From Candidatus Saccharimonadota bacterium (GTDB taxonomy: Bacteria; Patescibacteriota; Saccharimonadia; Saccharimonadales; SLHW01), in NCBI GenBank assembly GCA_007132685.1, contig SLOC01000036.1, positions 1 through 5,945 on the forward strand: DNA of 5,945 bases. The letters run 5' to 3'. A program made the position numbers and the translations under genes. Below are positions 4,724-5,945 of this stretch, in pieces; within the stretch, counting starts at the first letter, position 1, and each line of letters starts with the position of its first letter. A model generated the notes under the pieces. That model searched no databases. It saw nothing but the letters and a program-made list of their open reading frames with translations, and was not told the DNA's origin.

Positions 4724-5521
4724 AATGATATCTACCGCTTGTTCGTAAGCGTTAGTGGAGCGGAAGTAATCTGGCGACACCTGATACATGTCTAAATCAT
4801 CTTCGAGCGTATCAGAACTATAGCCGCCGACAATGATGTATGAGTCGCCATCTCGTCCGAAGTCTGGGCCGAGCGTATCACCCGGGGAGAGTTGAAAGTT
4901 GCCAGCAATCATCATGAACGACAGGTTATTCGTAGCGTCTAGGCCAAAGAACTGTAGAAATGTTTCTTCGCGTTGGCCGGTGGCCGGATTACTGTACTCT
5001 ATTTGCTCTGAAGCTAGCGTGGCTACGCCACGACCGATGTAAGTGCTGTCGGCGTCACGTGCACCCTGGCGGAAATACAGCTTGAAGTGCGCATTGTCTA
5101 CCTCTGCTCCATCAATAGTGCTCAAGCGAAAGGCTGGCGAGGTCAGTGTTACGTCATCTCCTTCTTCATTTACTGTCCAGGTGTCAGGGTATTCGAATTC
5201 CATACGAGGGTTTGAACTGCGAGTTGACTCTAGCGAGAAGTTAGCAGTAACGTCAGCACCTTCGGCCGCGGCATCTGGCTCAGGGATGTCCTGGTCCGTT
5301 TCTGTTTCGGTAGCGGTCGTGTCAGCCGGGTCATCATTATTACCTGCGAAATACATCCAAGATCCAGCAGCCAGACCAAACAGTAAGACTACGCCAAGCG
5401 TAATCAAGAGCCAAAGAGGGAGTGGTTTTTTATTTTTGTGTGGTGACGGTGGACGGTAGTCATCGTTTGGCATATCCAACTCCTGGCCGTAAATTTCTTC
5501 ATCTGTTGGCTTATTGTACAT
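4703..5521 (-). CDS. Single-pass membrane protein with an extracytoplasmic domain, function unknown
   Basis: 272 residues. A cytoplasmic head rich in Asp, Glu, Pro and Lys (1-35, with SPHKNKK just before the membrane) leads into one clear transmembrane helix (about 36-58, LPLWLLITLGVVLLFGLAAG). A flexible acidic Thr/Asp/Glu linker (about 61-92) leads to a folded outer domain (about 93-272). That domain includes FEYPDTWTV (109-117), followed by a hydrophobic alternating pattern (DDVTLTSPAFRLS) reminiscent of PsbP-like or similar small beta-rich lipoprotein/anchor domains; this similarity is by eye only. No lipobox, sortase or catalytic motif is seen. The positive-inside rule places the C-terminal domain outside. 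AAGAGGG (5534-5540) upstream is the RBS with a rather long 12-base gap. It is transcribed away from the CYTH gene and towards the 4240 gene. The gene is secure; the role is unknown, perhaps a surface protein. Confidence 0.88.
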   Translation of the reverse strand: MYNKPTDEEIYGQELDMPNDDYRPPSPHKNKKPLPLWLLITLGVVLLFGLAAGSWMYFAGNNDDPADTTATETETDQDIPEPDAAAEGADVTANFSLESTRSSNPRMEFEYPDTWTVNEEGDDVTLTSPAFRLSTIDGAEVDNAHFKLYFRQGARDADSTYIGRGVATLASEQIEYSNPATGQREETFLQFFGLDATNNLSFMMIAGNFQLSPGDTLGPDFGRDGDSYIIVGGYSSDTLEDDLDMYQVSPDYFRSTNAYEQAVDIIKSLRLL

Positions 5522-5533
5522 CGCTTATGCATA

Positions 5534-5581
5534 CCCTCTTACGTATGATTACATAATAGCATTAAAAAAAGCATATATCAC
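5534..5581 (-). promoter_or_regulatory. Promoter and RBS for the minus-strand membrane protein gene
   Basis: On the minus strand GTGATA (5576-5581, 4 of 6 to the -35) is followed after 17 bases by TATTAT (5553-5558, 5 of 6), with TG at 5560-5561 giving an extended -10. Transcription should start near 5546. AAGAGGG (5534-5540) is the RBS. The short leader fits normal initiation at the ATG whose complement is at 5519-5521. Confidence 0.5.
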
Positions 5582-5614
5582 ACCTCAACACCTTCGTGCT
5601 GTATCATAGAGCTA

Positions 5615-5945
5615 ATGCGTGAGATAGAAGTCAAAGCCCGAATCACAAATAAAGAAGAGCTGTTAACGAAACTTAGAGAAGTCGACATAGTTCTTTCTGA
5701 GCCGATGACGCAACACGATATCGTGTATGGCAAGAAAGACTCCGACGAGCCTCATATTGAGCAAAATTGGCTGCGCATACGTACCGAGAATGACAGCAAA
5801 CATACATGTACGCTTAAACGCTCGGTTGTCGGGCAGCTCGATAATATAGAGCACGAAACAGGTATTGACGATCCAGCTGAGCTGCATGAAATTCTACTAC
5901 TATTAGGGTTCTCGTTTCACTCAGAGATAAAAAAGACCAGACAAA
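5615..5945 (+). CDS. CYTH-domain (triphosphate tunnel) protein, N-terminal part; cut by window end
   Basis: 110 codons are visible of a family usually about 170-200 residues long; the frame is still open at the right edge. The ExExK signature of CYTH proteins is at the very N-terminus (E3-I-E5-V-K7), as expected, which supports ATG 5615 as the start. Other marks of the eight-stranded tunnel follow in order: Q33-H-D35-x-x-Y38, LRIR (53-56), TLKR (66-69), IEHE (78-81) and KKTR (106-109); these charged residues bind the triphosphate and metal. The family includes class IV (CyaB) adenylate cyclases, thiamine triphosphatases and inorganic triphosphatases, and the visible part does not decide between them; CyaB-like is plausible. 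No good RBS precedes the ATG. TATCAT (5602-5607) could be a -10 placing the transcript start almost at the ATG, so the mRNA might be leaderless. It is divergent from the membrane protein gene. Confidence 0.88.
   Translation, partial: MREIEVKARITNKEELLTKLREVDIVLSEPMTQHDIVYGKKDSDEPHIEQNWLRIRTENDSKHTCTLKRSVVGQLDNIEHETGIDDPAELHEILLLLGFSFHSEIKKTRQ

Noticed and set aside
5043..5459. Plus-strand open frame of 138 codons
   Set aside because: It lies wholly antisense within the minus-strand membrane protein gene and its product is low-complexity Ser/Ala/Val, as expected of a shadow frame.
1..5945. Recoded TGA (as glycine or tryptophan)
   Set aside because: TGA ends the 784 and HAD genes, and none of the clearly recognised genes contains an in-frame TGA.
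1..5945. Mobile element, CRISPR array, tRNA or rRNA
   Set aside because: No transposase or integrase, no spaced direct repeats, no cloverleaf and no rRNA-like stretch was seen on either strand.

Overview
The window reads like a piece of a small bacterial chromosome, most likely from the Candidate Phyla Radiation (Patescibacteria) and perhaps Saccharibacteria-like. The reasons are the style of the dimeric, alpha2-type glycyl-tRNA synthetase tail, the single-pass membrane protein with a proline-rich cytoplasmic head and acidic linker, and the run of short, tightly packed genes with no recognisable family. This placement is inference from general appearance and no database was searched. The standard genetic code applies: TGA ends at least two genes (1102-1104 and 4132-4134).

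Layout: (1) 2-655 is the 3' part of glycyl-tRNA synthetase, cut by the window's left edge. (2) 656-783 is intergenic, with two weak hairpins, a possible -10 and a good ribosome binding site for the next gene. (3) 784-1104 is a small two-helix membrane protein with two cysteines in its loop; its stop codon touches a perfect 24-base palindrome (1104-1127). (4) 1203-2186 holds two same-strand genes 3 bases apart: an acidic unknown protein with an uncertain start, and a protein with a MazG-like metal-binding signature. (5) A good promoter (2243-2270) opens a tight run: 2296-2646, 2648-3271 and 3274-3537 (two unknown soluble proteins and a three-helix membrane protein, gaps of 1-2 bases), followed 27 bases on by a HAD phosphatase (3565-4134). 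(6) 4135-4239 carries two abutting inverted repeats ahead of a further unknown acidic gene (4240-4680). (7) 4703-5521 on the minus strand encodes a membrane-anchored extracytoplasmic protein. It converges on the gene at 4240 and diverges from (8), a CYTH/triphosphate tunnel protein starting at 5615 and cut by the right edge.

Three genes can be assigned with confidence to known families (GlyRS, HAD phosphatase, CYTH). One more has a motif-level match (MazG-like). The remaining proteins are unknown to me. Two phosphate-handling folds (HAD, possible MazG) beside small membrane proteins and unknown acidic proteins could mean a nucleotide or phosphate-ester housekeeping locus, but nothing in the sequence proves a shared pathway. 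I see no mobile-element, CRISPR, tRNA or rRNA signature. The most interesting leads are the uncharacterised gene run itself, the palindromes at its gene borders, and two places where a reading frame appears to continue past a TGA in the +1 frame.
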